A stretch of 38,031 nt of DNA, taken from the NCBI GenBank assembly GCA_020351025.1, contig CP070728.1, positions 1-38,031 of the forward strand. The letters run 5' to 3'. The translations under genes and the position numbers were made by a program. Within the stretch, counting starts at the first letter, position 1. Every line of letters starts with the position of its first letter. This document shows positions 24,427-33,812 of the stretch, in pieces. Under the pieces are notes generated by a model. That model saw only the letters and a program-made list of their open reading frames with translations, searched no databases and was not told the origin of the DNA. This DNA comes from Planctomycetota bacterium. GTDB lineage: Bacteria > Planctomycetota > Phycisphaerae > Sedimentisphaerales > Anaerobacaceae.

Positions 24427-25476
24427 CTAAACAACACGTCGCTCAACAAATCTCGCCATCTCTACCAAGGCGTCTTTAGCGATGCTTTGTTTGAAGATAG
24501 CCAATGCAACAATAGCTTTTTCAACAAACTCCTTTGCCCGGACGCACGCATAATCTATACTGCCATGGGATATTAGCTTCTCTATCAGGGCTTTCTTACC
24601 CCCCCCTCCGGCGTTTAATCTGCTTATTACAAAACCTTTTTCCTTCTCATCCACTACCTTCAGCAAATGTATTAATGCTAAAGTGAGTTTGTTCTTACCA
24701 ATATCACTGCCAAGTGTTTTGCCCGCTCTCTTCTCGTCACCGATTATATCAAGCAAATCGTCGGTAATCTGGAACGCAATACCCGCATTGAGGCCGAAAG
24801 CATTCAGCCGCTCAACTTGCCTCTCGCTCGCACCGCCTAAAAGTGCACCAAGATGACAGCTGCCGCTAAAAAGAGCCGCAGTCTTCTCAGTGATTATTTC
24901 AATATATTCAGATTCACTTAAATCCCACTTCTGTCTTTGAAGTATCTGTCTCAATTCTCCTTCACACGTTCGAGTAGCGACAGTGGAAATTATCCTTTGG
25001 AATCTCGGCTCCAAATCAGCGCATATCTTGAAAACCCTGCTCAATAAAAAATCGCCCAGCAAAACAGCAAATTCGTTTCCCCATAAACTGTTCGCCGTAG
25101 GCTGTCCCCGTCGCTTCTCACCCTCATCTATAACATCATCATGCAACAAAGCGGCGTTGTGAATCATCTCTACAATCGCCGCTATACGTATAGCTTCGTA
25201 TTGACTGTTACGGGCACAACCTCGCCTCGGCTTTCCGTTCGAAGCGTCACGTACAACGTGATAGGACAATAAAACCAGTCCAGGCCGAATCATTTTGCCC
25301 GCCCTGCTACCCAGGCTCTTAACCAACTGACCTGTCCCGCTTTTTTGAGGGCAGTGGGCTAACTCCTCGTTGATAAGCTCCTTTACTTGTTGTAATTCGT
25401 CATCAATAAGCTTAAAAGAAGGAACATCTTTCTGTAAGGCCATGCTATATATGTCGGTATGTGGTGATGACTGCAT
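24427..25476 (-). CDS. Polyprenyl diphosphate synthase
   Basis: Trans-isoprenyl diphosphate synthase of 349 residues. It extends allylic diphosphates with isopentenyl diphosphate, giving chains for quinones or other prenyl lipids. The first aspartate-rich motif is LLHDDVIDEGEKRRG (Asp113 on), the second QITDDLLDIIGDEKRAGKTLGSD, with KMIRPGLVLLSY upstream. Chain length cannot be read securely. There are two candidate starts: ATG 25476, used here, and ATG 25443. An inverted repeat lies right before the longer start. A bidirectional terminator closes the gene. Confidence 0.9.
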   Translation of the reverse strand: MQSSPHTDIYSMALQKDVPSFKLIDDELQQVKELINEELAHCPQKSGTGQLVKSLGSRAGKMIRPGLVLLSYHVVRDASNGKPRRGCARNSQYEAIRIAAIVEMIHNAALLHDDVIDEGEKRRGQPTANSLWGNEFAVLLGDFLLSRVFKICADLEPRFQRIISTVATRTCEGELRQILQRQKWDLSESEYIEIITEKTAALFSGSCHLGALLGGASERQVERLNAFGLNAGIAFQITDDLLDIIGDEKRAGKTLGSDIGKNKLTLALIHLLKVVDEKEKGFVISRLNAGGGGKKALIEKLISHGSIDYACVRAKEFVEKAIVALAIFKQSIAKDALVEMARFVERRVV

Positions 25477-25499
25477 ATTGTACGTACTGTAAGTACAAT
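25477..25499. repeat. Inverted repeat at the start of the polyprenyl synthase gene
   Basis: ATTGTAC and GTACAAT are perfect 7-base arms around a 9-base centre. On the minus strand the left arm also supplies a TACAAT that could act as a -10 box for the downstream start at 25443. The site could be an operator or chance. Confidence 0.4.
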
Positions 25500-25538
25500 C
25501 CGTTAAATATCCTAACTACGATACGACAGAAACGCTAA

Positions 25539-26405
25539 TTATTTGCCCTTTCCGTGGGCGTATTTGAAGAACTTCTTTCTCAGCAGGAGCGTATACGAAC
25601 CGGGCTTGCCGTCCCCGATAACCCTGCCGTCAATCTCCACTATACCTATAACCTCCGCAGCTGTCCCGGTAAGGAAAAATTCATCGCATGTGTATAAATC
25701 AAATCTCGTCAGATTCTTTTCAACCACCTCAAGCTTCTCTTCCTTAGCCAATCTTATAACAACAGCCCTCGTTATCCCTTCTAACGCGCCAGCTTCAACC
25801 GGTGGCGTATAAATCACGCCATTCTTTACAATGAAAACATTGTCACCCGTCGCCTCGGCAACATACCCCTCATGGTTATACATAATTGCCTCTGGCACAT
25901 CGTTGTCCAGCGCTTCAATCTTGGCTAATATATTATTTAAGTAATTTAAGCTCTTGACCTGCGGCGGAATCGCTAAGGGATGATTGCGAACCGTCGTCGC
26001 GCTGATAATCTCCATCCCCTTTTCATAAAGCTCTTCCGGATAAAGCTGGATGTTGTCGGCTATGATAATCAGCCGCGAATCCCCGCAGATAAATGGATTC
26101 AGACCTAAAGTGCCCACCCCGCGCGTAACCAACAGACGAATATATCCGTCAATAACACCATTAGCCTCGGTGGTCTTTTCAACCGCCTTGATAAGTTTGC
26201 CTTTACTCATCGGTACTTCAAGTCGAAGCACCTTGGCTGATTCATAAAGCCGCTTAATGTGCGCTTCCAACTCGAATATCTTGCTGTTGTAAACACGGAT
26301 ACCCTCGAAAACACCGTCACCGTAAAGCAAACCATGGTCAAAAACAGTTATCTTGGCTTCTGCCTCGTCTACAAGTTTATCGTCAAGCCAAATCTTCAAT
26401 GCCAT
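25539..26405 (-). CDS. ilvE: Branched-chain-amino-acid aminotransferase
   Basis: Fold-IV PLP aminotransferase of 288 residues for the last step of leucine, isoleucine and valine synthesis. Features: FDHGLLYGDGVFEGIRVY (from residue 22), PLP lysine Lys151 in QVKSLNYLNNILAK, YVAEATGDNVFIV with Glu184, and LEGITRAVV. RGVGTLGLNP is typical of the IlvE group. It is a paralog of the PabC-like protein at 2680-3537, but the longer motifs are more IlvE-like. A GGGAG ribosome-binding site lies about 6 nt before the ATG. It sits between the LolD-like ATPase and the polyprenyl synthase. Confidence 0.9.
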   Translation of the reverse strand: MALKIWLDDKLVDEAEAKITVFDHGLLYGDGVFEGIRVYNSKIFELEAHIKRLYESAKVLRLEVPMSKGKLIKAVEKTTEANGVIDGYIRLLVTRGVGTLGLNPFICGDSRLIIIADNIQLYPEELYEKGMEIISATTVRNHPLAIPPQVKSLNYLNNILAKIEALDNDVPEAIMYNHEGYVAEATGDNVFIVKNGVIYTPPVEAGALEGITRAVVIRLAKEEKLEVVEKNLTRFDLYTCDEFFLTGTAAEVIGIVEIDGRVIGDGKPGSYTLLLRKKFFKYAHGKGK

Positions 26406-26452
26406 AAATTCTCCCTTTAATAAATCTACGAGCCAATAACATCTTTGTGCTT

Positions 26453-27166
26453 TTATCCACTTGTGTTCTTTTGCTCTATTCTACCATCAGCTAACGTTAT
26501 TATCCGCCCTGCCTTCTGTCCAATTCTTTCATCGTGGCTTACCATAACAATTGTCTGACCGGCCGTATTCAATTCCTCAAAGATCTTTAGAATAGCATTT
26601 CCTGTCGCTGAGTCAAGATTCCCTGTAGGTTCATCCGCCAAAAGTAACTGTGGCTCATTCATCAAGGCCCTGCCGATAGCTACCCGCTGTCTTTCTCCTC
26701 CGGATAGTTGATAAGGCTTATGTTCGGCCCTGTCGCTTAAACCAAGCCGCGAAAGCAACTCCATGCCTCGCCTCTTAGCCCATCGTCGGCACGAAAGCCA
26801 ACCAAACGTACTTCTGCCTGCCATCGCCGGCAGAAAAACATTCTCCAATACACTCAATTCGTCCAATAAATGATAAAACTGAAAAACAAATCCCACCATT
26901 TTATTACGGAATCTATTCAATTCACCATACGTCATCCGGCTCAATTCCCGGCCTTCGAACCTGACTACGCCCTTATCAGGCCTATCCAAGGCACCCAATA
27001 TATGCAACAATGTACTTTTTCCACTGCCGGAAGCTCCAACTATTGCCAAAAATTCCCCCCTATTCACCTCCAAATCAAGCCCTTTGAGCACACTAACTTC
27101 TGCCTCACCCATTCGATAAGACTTATAAAGTCCCTCCGCCTCTAACATAAAAGCGTCTCGACCCAT
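26453..27166 (-). CDS. lolD: ABC transporter ATP-binding protein, LolD-like
   Basis: 237-residue ATPase of the LolD/MacB class. Walker A is GASGSGKST, the Q-loop region is FQFYHLLDELSVLENV, the signature is LSGGERQRVAIGRAL, and Walker B is LLLADEPTGNLD. Two FtsX-type permeases precede it, so the three genes form a LolCDE-like lipoprotein-release complex in the inner membrane. The linker AGRSTFGWLSCRRWAKRRG is longer than usual. ATG 27166 is used; ATG 27148 would drop six residues. Permeases of this class also act in other export systems, so lipoprotein release is the likely but not certain role. Confidence 0.88.
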   Translation of the reverse strand: MGRDAFMLEAEGLYKSYRMGEAEVSVLKGLDLEVNRGEFLAIVGASGSGKSTLLHILGALDRPDKGVVRFEGRELSRMTYGELNRFRNKMVGFVFQFYHLLDELSVLENVFLPAMAGRSTFGWLSCRRWAKRRGMELLSRLGLSDRAEHKPYQLSGGERQRVAIGRALMNEPQLLLADEPTGNLDSATGNAILKIFEELNTAGQTIVMVSHDERIGQKAGRIITLADGRIEQKNTSG

Positions 27167-27226
27167 ATCAATTCACCATAACATGCTTAATTTAGCTTAT
27201 GTCTTTTCCTCGCCGCTATACGCTAT

Positions 27227-28576
27227 TTATAACCGGCTCACCTGCAAAGTCTCTACCGGCTCCAGTCTTGCCGCCTGCCAACTCGGTACAAACGCACCTG
27301 CTAAACAGGCAACTATCGCTGACAACACAATCACTGCAAGAACACTAAATTCCACCTGATTAGGTATATCTCCTATAACATAAATCGTCCTATCCCATAA
27401 CTGAAACTTAAATTGCTCGTAAAGCCAATCTTCTATCTGGTTTATTCTCAGCAAAAATACCCACCCGCAAATCACTCCAACACCAGAGCCTAAAACACCC
27501 ACCAAAAAAGAAAATCCCGAAAATAATCTGATTATATCTCTGTTTGACACACCTATGCTTTTTAGTATCCCAATGTCTTTACTTTTGTGACTAACAATCA
27601 TATAAAAGACAACAAAAACAATAAAAACAGTTGTAAGACCCACAAGAGCAAACATCACCGTCATCATCGTCTGCTCTTTTTCCATTGCTGCGATGAAAGC
27701 ACGCCTGTAATCTTTCCAGCTTTGCACAACAACCGTACTTAACAATTCTGCCTGTCTTTCCCCACTTCTCTCTTCCGCGAACTTCCGCCAAAGCAATGCA
27801 ACTTGCTTGCAACCATCTTCAAGCTTTACATTCGGCTTAAACTTGATATGAAGCCAGGAAGCCCTTTTGTCCCTTCCCGACATCCCGCAAAGTACTTGCG
27901 ACTCCTCAAAAGGCAGGTAAACTAACGAACTGTCCACTCGAGCTAAACCACTGTGCGAAGTATCGCTGTAATAAAAAGTTTTTGTATTTACCAGCCCCGC
28001 ACCGGCTTTGGCCAAAGAACCCTTCGCCGTCAGAGGAAAGCAACTTACCGCAACACCCATCTCAATGGGCGCGGCTCCATAATAATATCTGCCATCCGAA
28101 TCTCGCGACAGAACAAGGTCTATACCTATGACACAACCCGGAAGATTCGAATCATACGATGGCACAAAAGCCTTCGACACATCATCCTTACGATAATGCA
28201 GCATACTCCCAAAACCGCTAACCCGGCTGTGCCTGACCGGGTCTATTCCCATAATCTCAACTCCAATAGTTCGCTCCGTCCCCATCGGATTGAGCAAGGC
28301 ATAATTCTTTATCACCGGCGATACACCCTCAATAAAATCTGCTCCCTCAAGCATATTCATAAAATCTTCATAGTATGCAAAACCAACCAGTGATTCGGTC
28401 CCGACAACACAGTCGCCTACGAACTGATGGTTCTTCTGCTTAAAATCCCTTACCAGACCCGTCATTACGGTCATCACTACAACAACAATAAACACACAAA
28501 GCGCAACGGCTAACACCGCAAAATACGTTATGCGGCGCCTTAACAAATACCTCAATGCAAGAATAATCTTATACAT
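27227..28576 (-). CDS. FtsX-type ABC permease, LolE/LolC-like (second of pair)
   Basis: 449 residues. An N-terminal membrane segment (about 17-40) is followed by a long periplasmic MacB-type domain, then three membrane segments near the C-terminus (about 305-330, 350-375, 415-440). The C-terminal end (VPSWQAARLEPVETLQVSRL) is the usual FtsX/LolC ending, and SIGVSNRDIIRLF is the coupling-helix region that touches LolD. The start is 2 nt after the stop of the first permease. Together with its paralog and LolD it should extract lipoproteins from the inner membrane. Confidence 0.85.
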   Translation of the reverse strand: MYKIILALRYLLRRRITYFAVLAVALCVFIVVVVMTVMTGLVRDFKQKNHQFVGDCVVGTESLVGFAYYEDFMNMLEGADFIEGVSPVIKNYALLNPMGTERTIGVEIMGIDPVRHSRVSGFGSMLHYRKDDVSKAFVPSYDSNLPGCVIGIDLVLSRDSDGRYYYGAAPIEMGVAVSCFPLTAKGSLAKAGAGLVNTKTFYYSDTSHSGLARVDSSLVYLPFEESQVLCGMSGRDKRASWLHIKFKPNVKLEDGCKQVALLWRKFAEERSGERQAELLSTVVVQSWKDYRRAFIAAMEKEQTMMTVMFALVGLTTVFIVFVVFYMIVSHKSKDIGILKSIGVSNRDIIRLFSGFSFLVGVLGSGVGVICGWVFLLRINQIEDWLYEQFKFQLWDRTIYVIGDIPNQVEFSVLAVIVLSAIVACLAGAFVPSWQAARLEPVETLQVSRL

Positions 28577-28578
28577 AA

Positions 28579-29925
28579 CTACTCGTACCGCAGAATCTCA
28601 ACCGGCCTCGTCCTTGCCGCAACAACCGAAGGTATTAATACCCCTAAGCACGCCGCTGCAACCGCCAGCAACACAATAGTCAAAGCTGACACCCAATCAA
28701 CTTCACTTGGTATCTTGCTAAACATATAAACACTGCTCTTCCAAAGCTTCAAGCCGAAGATTATCCTTATCCACTCTTCAATAGTATTTATATTCTTCGT
28801 CACTATATAGCCCGCTATTACGCCTATGCCTGAGCCGATTATCCCCACAAAAGCACCGAAACCAACAAAAATCAATGCCACAGTACTGCTTGTCGTCCCG
28901 CAACTTTTCATTATTGCTATATCCCGCTGCTTGGTCATCACTATCATATAGAATATGCACAAAATCAGTAAAACTACGCTCAAACTGACAACACCAAATA
29001 TCAATAGCAGCACCCCCATTTGTTTTAACAACTCGGCAATATACTGACTTTGAAGCTCTTGGGCTGTGGCAATATCGGTTTGCCTTATCATGTAAGCGCT
29101 CCAGCCAAGCTGGTCGCTGGCAAAACTCTGCCATACACCACGAATCTCCGCTAATGCAACTTCCGTTTCCGCACCGGATTTAAGTTTGATTTGAATTCGG
29201 TCGGCAACCTGTGTGTCCTCGTTCGGATATAATATCTTCTGCAGCTGCTCTATTCCAAGATACACAAATCTTTTATCAAGGTCATAAACTCCTGTGAAGA
29301 CGATATCCGAAATTGTAAATTTTACTGTCTTCCTCTTAACTTGTGCCGTTGTGCCCTTGTCTTCTTGCAAACCTAACACCGCACCGGTTGTAAGAACAAC
29401 TTGCTGACCAACCATCTTCCGAATTTCGCCAAAATCATACTCGTCCGTCTTCTCGTCCGGTTCTGCTATCACCCCAATACCTACAAATCCTCCTATCCTT
29501 TCTGGAAAATCAGCAACTTCAAAAGATGGCGCTCGGGCCGATTCACTTTGTTCAATCAGTGACCGCTTAAAACCTGTCACCTTTGCCCGCCGTTCCGGCT
29601 CAATCCCCAAAATGCTTACCGCACGCACATTGCCTTTGCCCAAATGTAACAGCCCCGTAGCCGACAACATCGCCGTTGCTGCTTTTACCTCTCCGGTTTG
29701 TTCAAGGGTTTCTATAAGTAGTTCATATTTCGCAAACTTACTCGGCGGAGAAAGAACAACATCGCCCATAGCATCAATCGCGCTTCGTTCCAGTACATTG
29801 ATGAAACCCCCAAACAGACTCGCGACTACTATCAGCACAGAAGTAGATAAACCAACTGCGGCAATGCTCAAAAACACAATTTTCCTCTTACGCAGGTAGC
29901 GAAGCCACAAAAATAATTTCAGCAT
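28579..29925 (-). CDS. FtsX-type ABC permease, LolC-like (first of pair)
   Basis: 448 residues, same layout as the next permease: N-terminal membrane segment (14-40), periplasmic domain, three C-terminal membrane segments, and the ending VPSVVAARTRPVEILRYE in LolC style (IPSVVAARTRPVEIL). Residues 155-180 (from EPDEKTDEYDF to VVLTT) are shared with the S41 protease at 31422-33743, a match described separately. It follows lysS by 20 nt and is likely co-transcribed with it. The two permeases form a heterodimer in the usual model. Confidence 0.85.
   Translation of the reverse strand: MLKLFLWLRYLRKRKIVFLSIAAVGLSTSVLIVVASLFGGFINVLERSAIDAMGDVVLSPPSKFAKYELLIETLEQTGEVKAATAMLSATGLLHLGKGNVRAVSILGIEPERRAKVTGFKRSLIEQSESARAPSFEVADFPERIGGFVGIGVIAEPDEKTDEYDFGEIRKMVGQQVVLTTGAVLGLQEDKGTTAQVKRKTVKFTISDIVFTGVYDLDKRFVYLGIEQLQKILYPNEDTQVADRIQIKLKSGAETEVALAEIRGVWQSFASDQLGWSAYMIRQTDIATAQELQSQYIAELLKQMGVLLLIFGVVSLSVVLLILCIFYMIVMTKQRDIAIMKSCGTTSSTVALIFVGFGAFVGIIGSGIGVIAGYIVTKNINTIEEWIRIIFGLKLWKSSVYMFSKIPSEVDWVSALTIVLLAVAAACLGVLIPSVVAARTRPVEILRYE
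29390..29460 (-). repeat. 71-nt segment shared with the S41 protease gene (copy in the LolC-like permease)
   Basis: Matches 33268-33338 at 58 of 71 bases by my count, without gaps and in the same reading frame and strand. It encodes most of the shared 26 residues (21 identical), in the periplasmic domain of the permease. Confidence 0.8.
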
Positions 29926-29945
29926 CCCTGGCCCAATCGATTAAC

Positions 29946-31394
29946 TTAAGGTGCTGGCTTTAGAAGCGGAAAAAGAACTACGTCTCGAATACTTGTAGCT
30001 CCTGTTAAAACCATTACCAACCGGTCAATTCCAATACCCAATCCCCCTGCTGGTGGCATGCCGTATTTCAACGCCGTTATAAAATCTCTATCCATCGTCG
30101 CCATGGATTCCTCCTGACCCCGAAGCTGAATTTTGAAGTTCTCCTCCTGAACGGCAGGGTCGTTCAGCTCCGTATAAGCGTTAGCCAATTCCATCCCGGC
30201 TATATACAATTCAAACCGCTCGGCATATTTCGGATTGTCTTTTTTGCGCCTCGTCAACGGACACAGCGCCGCCGGATAATCCATCACAAACATCGGGTTG
30301 ACAAGATTGTCACCAACAACCAAATCAAACACCTTGCTGATAACTACCGAATCATCCATCTTCACTTCATCAATACCAAGTTCCCTGGCCTTCACCCGAA
30401 TCGCAGTAACGTCATCTATAACGCAACCGCTGTGTTCCTTTAACAATTCAGCGTATGTAGCACGACGCCACGGGCGGCTATAATCAATCTTAATTTCCCC
30501 AAACTCAACTTGCTTATCAGGCCGGTACTTTTCCACACATGCAGAAATTAACTCTTCCGTCAAGTCCATCATAACATTGTAATCGGCATAGGCCTGATAC
30601 AATTCCAGCATTGTAAATTCCGGATTGTGCTGTCTGCTCAGACCCTCATTGCGAAAATTGCGGTTAATTTCAAATACCTTCTCCATTCCACCTACCAAAA
30701 GCCTCTTAAGAAACAGCTCCGGCGCTATCCGCAAAAACAAATCCATATCCAAACTGTTGTGATGTGTCACGAACGGCTTCGCCGCAGCACCCCCTGCTAC
30801 CGACTGCATCATCGGCGTCTCAACTTCTATAAAACCCTTGTCTCTTAGAAACGAGCGTATTGTAGCTATGATCGCCACCCGTTTCTTAAATCGCTCCATA
30901 ACCTCAGGATTGGCCCATAAGTCCACATATCGTTGACGGTAACGCAGGTCAATATCTGCCAGGCCGTGAAACTTCTCCGGCGGATGCAAAAGAGATTTGC
31001 TCAAAAGTCTCAGACTATCAACCCATATAGTAATCTCACCTGTCTTTGTCTTACCTAATTGACCGGAAGCACCGATTATATCCCCAAGCTCAACCAATTT
31101 AGCAAGCGACCACTGCTTACCAAGCTTGCTTTTGCTCAACCCTATCTGGATAGTCCCGCTCGAATCACGCAGCGTCATAAATATCAGTTTGCCAATATCC
31201 CTCAACAGCACAACTCTGCCGGCACATACCACCTCTTGACTCTCATCGTCGTCCTTATATCTGCTCTTGATATCCTCGGCACCTTCCACACCGTCATATC
31301 TGTTGCCATAAGGTTCAACTCCCAACTGCCTGATTTGCGCCAACCTCTCCTGCCTCTGCCGTTCAAATCTACTCATATCTTCTGTGCTTGCCAA
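29946..31394 (-). CDS. lysS: Lysyl-tRNA synthetase, class II
   Basis: Charges tRNA-Lys with lysine. The 482 residues contain an N-terminal OB-fold anticodon-binding domain (VVCAGRVVLLRDIGKLIFMTLRD) and a class II catalytic core: motif 1 around FIEVETPMM, motif 2 FRNEGLSRQHNPEFTMLELYQAY, motif 3 GLGIGIDRLVM near the C-terminus. The TTG start at 31394 has GAGGG 7 nt upstream. The in-frame ATG at 31376 is an alternative. It lies between the S41 protease and the LolC-like permease. Confidence 0.95.
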   Translation of the reverse strand: MASTEDMSRFERQRQERLAQIRQLGVEPYGNRYDGVEGAEDIKSRYKDDDESQEVVCAGRVVLLRDIGKLIFMTLRDSSGTIQIGLSKSKLGKQWSLAKLVELGDIIGASGQLGKTKTGEITIWVDSLRLLSKSLLHPPEKFHGLADIDLRYRQRYVDLWANPEVMERFKKRVAIIATIRSFLRDKGFIEVETPMMQSVAGGAAAKPFVTHHNSLDMDLFLRIAPELFLKRLLVGGMEKVFEINRNFRNEGLSRQHNPEFTMLELYQAYADYNVMMDLTEELISACVEKYRPDKQVEFGEIKIDYSRPWRRATYAELLKEHSGCVIDDVTAIRVKARELGIDEVKMDDSVVISKVFDLVVGDNLVNPMFVMDYPAALCPLTRRKKDNPKYAERFELYIAGMELANAYTELNDPAVQEENFKIQLRGQEESMATMDRDFITALKYGMPPAGGLGIGIDRLVMVLTGATSIRDVVLFPLLKPAP

Positions 31395-31421
31395 TTAACA
31401 TCCCTCTAAAGCTCAAAAAAG

Positions 31422-33743
31422 TCAATTTGCTTTTGCAATCAAAAAAGCCGTCTGAATCAACTTGCTCTTAATAACCAAAACGCCAACACCCAACTGCGCG
31501 TCAGACGCAAGAGTTTCTTCCACTGTATGTTTCTTCAGCGGCGCAGCCTTCTCATCGTGGTCAGCTCTCACCAGCACGTCATTATCACGTCGAACCTCGC
31601 TCATTTTTCTAAGTTCATTATTTGTCAACTTAACTTCAATATTTGGCGCCACGCCCCAATCACTCCTGCCCTGCTTTTTCATCGCCTCTCGACTCTCAAC
31701 CCTTTGACCTGAGGGTAAATGATAGTACGCCATCGTATATTTAAGCTGCGCGCCACCTCCTGGATACGACGTTATTCCCTGAACGCTGCCTTTGCCGTGA
31801 GTCCTGTCCCCTACCAATATCGCCCGCCCATGAACACTATCTGCCAATGCCCCTGACACAATCTCAGAAGCGCTGGCTGAAAACCTGTTTATAAGGATAA
31901 CTATCGGATAATCAGAGTGGGTCTTATCCTTATGTGCCATCGCATACGTCGACGACACCCACGAACGCGGACGAGTACTGACTATCGCCCCTTCTTTAAG
32001 AAATATGTCAGCCACCTCAATAGCACTGCTCAGAAGTCCGCCGGAATTAAAACGCAAATCCAATATCAAACCTCTCAAACCTTGCGACTCAAGCTCATCC
32101 AATACTCTTTCCAGCTCCTGCGCAGTTCTCAAATCAAAATTCGTTATACGAACATATCCGATTCTCTCCCGCTCATTTATCATATATAACCATTTGCCAT
32201 CTTCAGTTCTTTGCCAGCCACGAATTGGCGGAACGACTATCCTAGCCCTCGTTATAATGATATCACGGCTCTGCCCCTCTCCCGCCCGCCTTATCGTCAA
32301 CATTACTTTCGTACCTGCCGGGCCCGTTATATGCTTAACTGCACAACCAAGCGACATGTCCTTTGTTGGAATTCCGTCTACTTTCTCGATTACATCACCC
32401 GCATCAAGACCAGAGTTGTATGCCGGTGTGTCCGGCAAAAGGCTTTCTACTGTTAACATCCCTTTCTCTTTTTTAATCAATATGCCGATGCCTGTGAACT
32501 CTTTCGTCATCTCCTTTTCAAAACTCACTACCTGACTCGGCCAAACCATTACCGTATGATCATCCAACGCAGATAGCGATGCCTCTGAAAACTGCGCAAC
32601 CAGAACCGCGACCGGTATCTCCGCAGTTGTGGCGTTTATCGCCAGAACCTTCTCAAAATAATCTATAAATTTATCCCTGCTCATACCCGGGGGGGTCTGA
32701 TTAATCTCCTCCAAAAGAGCCGCCAGAGCCGAAGACCAGGCTCCAAGTTTCTCGTCGCATTGCTCCGCGCATAATATTTCACGCAAATCACTGGATGAAC
32801 CTATCACATCTCCAAGCAACTTGCAGCGCCTGACAGATTTGGTTGCCATTTCGTTATATCCAATAAGGTTGACGTAATTGAATGCCAGTGCATCTATAGC
32901 ACGGATAAACATCTGCTTCTCTACACCACGGAAACGCTCTTCCCGTGTCTCACAAGGACTGTCCTGAAAAGATGCTTCAATGCCGGCCTTCTCTAAAAGC
33001 TCCTCTGCATGGGCTGAATACTTCTCGTTGTCTTTATCAATCGCCTGCAGCCAGCTGTAGCAGGCTATATATGAATCAGCCCATTTGCCCTCCGACTCGA
33101 ATTGTGTTGCTTTTTCTATTGCTTGTTGAAAAACCTCTTGTACGAACGGTTCCGACAGCAGTTTCCCTTGCTCTTGCTCATCCGCAAATTCAAACACCTG
33201 CGCAATTGTAGAAAGCACCTTTGAAATATCATTTACATCGTTTGCATCATTAACATCCGACTCGGTAGTAAGAATAACTCGCTCACCGACCATCTTTTCA
33301 ATCTCAACAAAATCATACTCATCCGTCTTTTCATCCGGCTCGGTCTGGACCTGAACTTTCGCAACCTTCTCAGAAAACAGGCTATCTCGAAATTCCTCTA
33401 GTTCAGCCATCTTCTCAGCGTACGTGGTTCTTCGAGCTTCCTCACGTCGTTTGGATATGGCCCTGAACTCCTGGATAATTTGCGCCAATCCATCTAATGA
33501 GCCAGACTTGGCTACTGGTGCCTGCCTGGTTTGTTCCATTAACTCACCAGCAGCGTCAAATTCGCCCTGGTAAATTAGGTCACAAACTGTTTTAACAACG
33601 ACAGACTCTGTCGACGCCGGCTCGGAAACTTCAACAGGCGAAGGATGAGCGGCAAAGGCGCAGACTGAAGCTGGACAAACAACTGCTCCCAGACAACTCA
33701 GCAAAATCAAATATACAACACTCTTATCACACAAATTTCGCAT
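31422..33743 (-). CDS. C-terminal-processing (S41) protease with PDZ domain and long helical N-terminal region
   Basis: 773 residues. A signal peptide (about 1-30) is followed by a helical region with coiled-coil stretches (about 85-135), further helices to about 400, a PDZ domain (about 410-500, with GIGILIKKEKGMLTVESLLPDTPA), and the S41 catalytic domain. The catalytic pair is Ser626 in SASASE and Lys651 in THGKGS, 25 apart as in the Ctp family. It should trim or degrade periplasmic proteins. Relative to ordinary Ctp proteases the ~400 residues before PDZ are unusual. Residues 135-160 repeat a segment of the LolC-like permease. It is not a named member I can identify. Confidence 0.88.
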   Translation of the reverse strand: MRNLCDKSVVYLILLSCLGAVVCPASVCAFAAHPSPVEVSEPASTESVVVKTVCDLIYQGEFDAAGELMEQTRQAPVAKSGSLDGLAQIIQEFRAISKRREEARRTTYAEKMAELEEFRDSLFSEKVAKVQVQTEPDEKTDEYDFVEIEKMVGERVILTTESDVNDANDVNDISKVLSTIAQVFEFADEQEQGKLLSEPFVQEVFQQAIEKATQFESEGKWADSYIACYSWLQAIDKDNEKYSAHAEELLEKAGIEASFQDSPCETREERFRGVEKQMFIRAIDALAFNYVNLIGYNEMATKSVRRCKLLGDVIGSSSDLREILCAEQCDEKLGAWSSALAALLEEINQTPPGMSRDKFIDYFEKVLAINATTAEIPVAVLVAQFSEASLSALDDHTVMVWPSQVVSFEKEMTKEFTGIGILIKKEKGMLTVESLLPDTPAYNSGLDAGDVIEKVDGIPTKDMSLGCAVKHITGPAGTKVMLTIRRAGEGQSRDIIITRARIVVPPIRGWQRTEDGKWLYMINERERIGYVRITNFDLRTAQELERVLDELESQGLRGLILDLRFNSGGLLSSAIEVADIFLKEGAIVSTRPRSWVSSTYAMAHKDKTHSDYPIVILINRFSASASEIVSGALADSVHGRAILVGDRTHGKGSVQGITSYPGGGAQLKYTMAYYHLPSGQRVESREAMKKQGRSDWGVAPNIEVKLTNNELRKMSEVRRDNDVLVRADHDEKAAPLKKHTVEETLASDAQLGVGVLVIKSKLIQTAFLIAKAN
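33268..33338 (-). repeat. 71-nt segment shared with the LolC-like permease gene (copy in the S41 protease)
   Basis: Partner of 29390-29460. It encodes EPDEKTDEYDFVEIEKMVG and the following ERVILTT. It is flanked by a coiled-coil stretch on one side and an NDANDVNDI low-complexity run on the other, as if added between them. Confidence 0.8.
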
Positions 33744-33812
33744 CTTGTATCCTGAATCACATGTCCCGTGCTCCGTCTCTCCCGGATGACAAACGAGCCA
33801 CGAGCGACAAAT

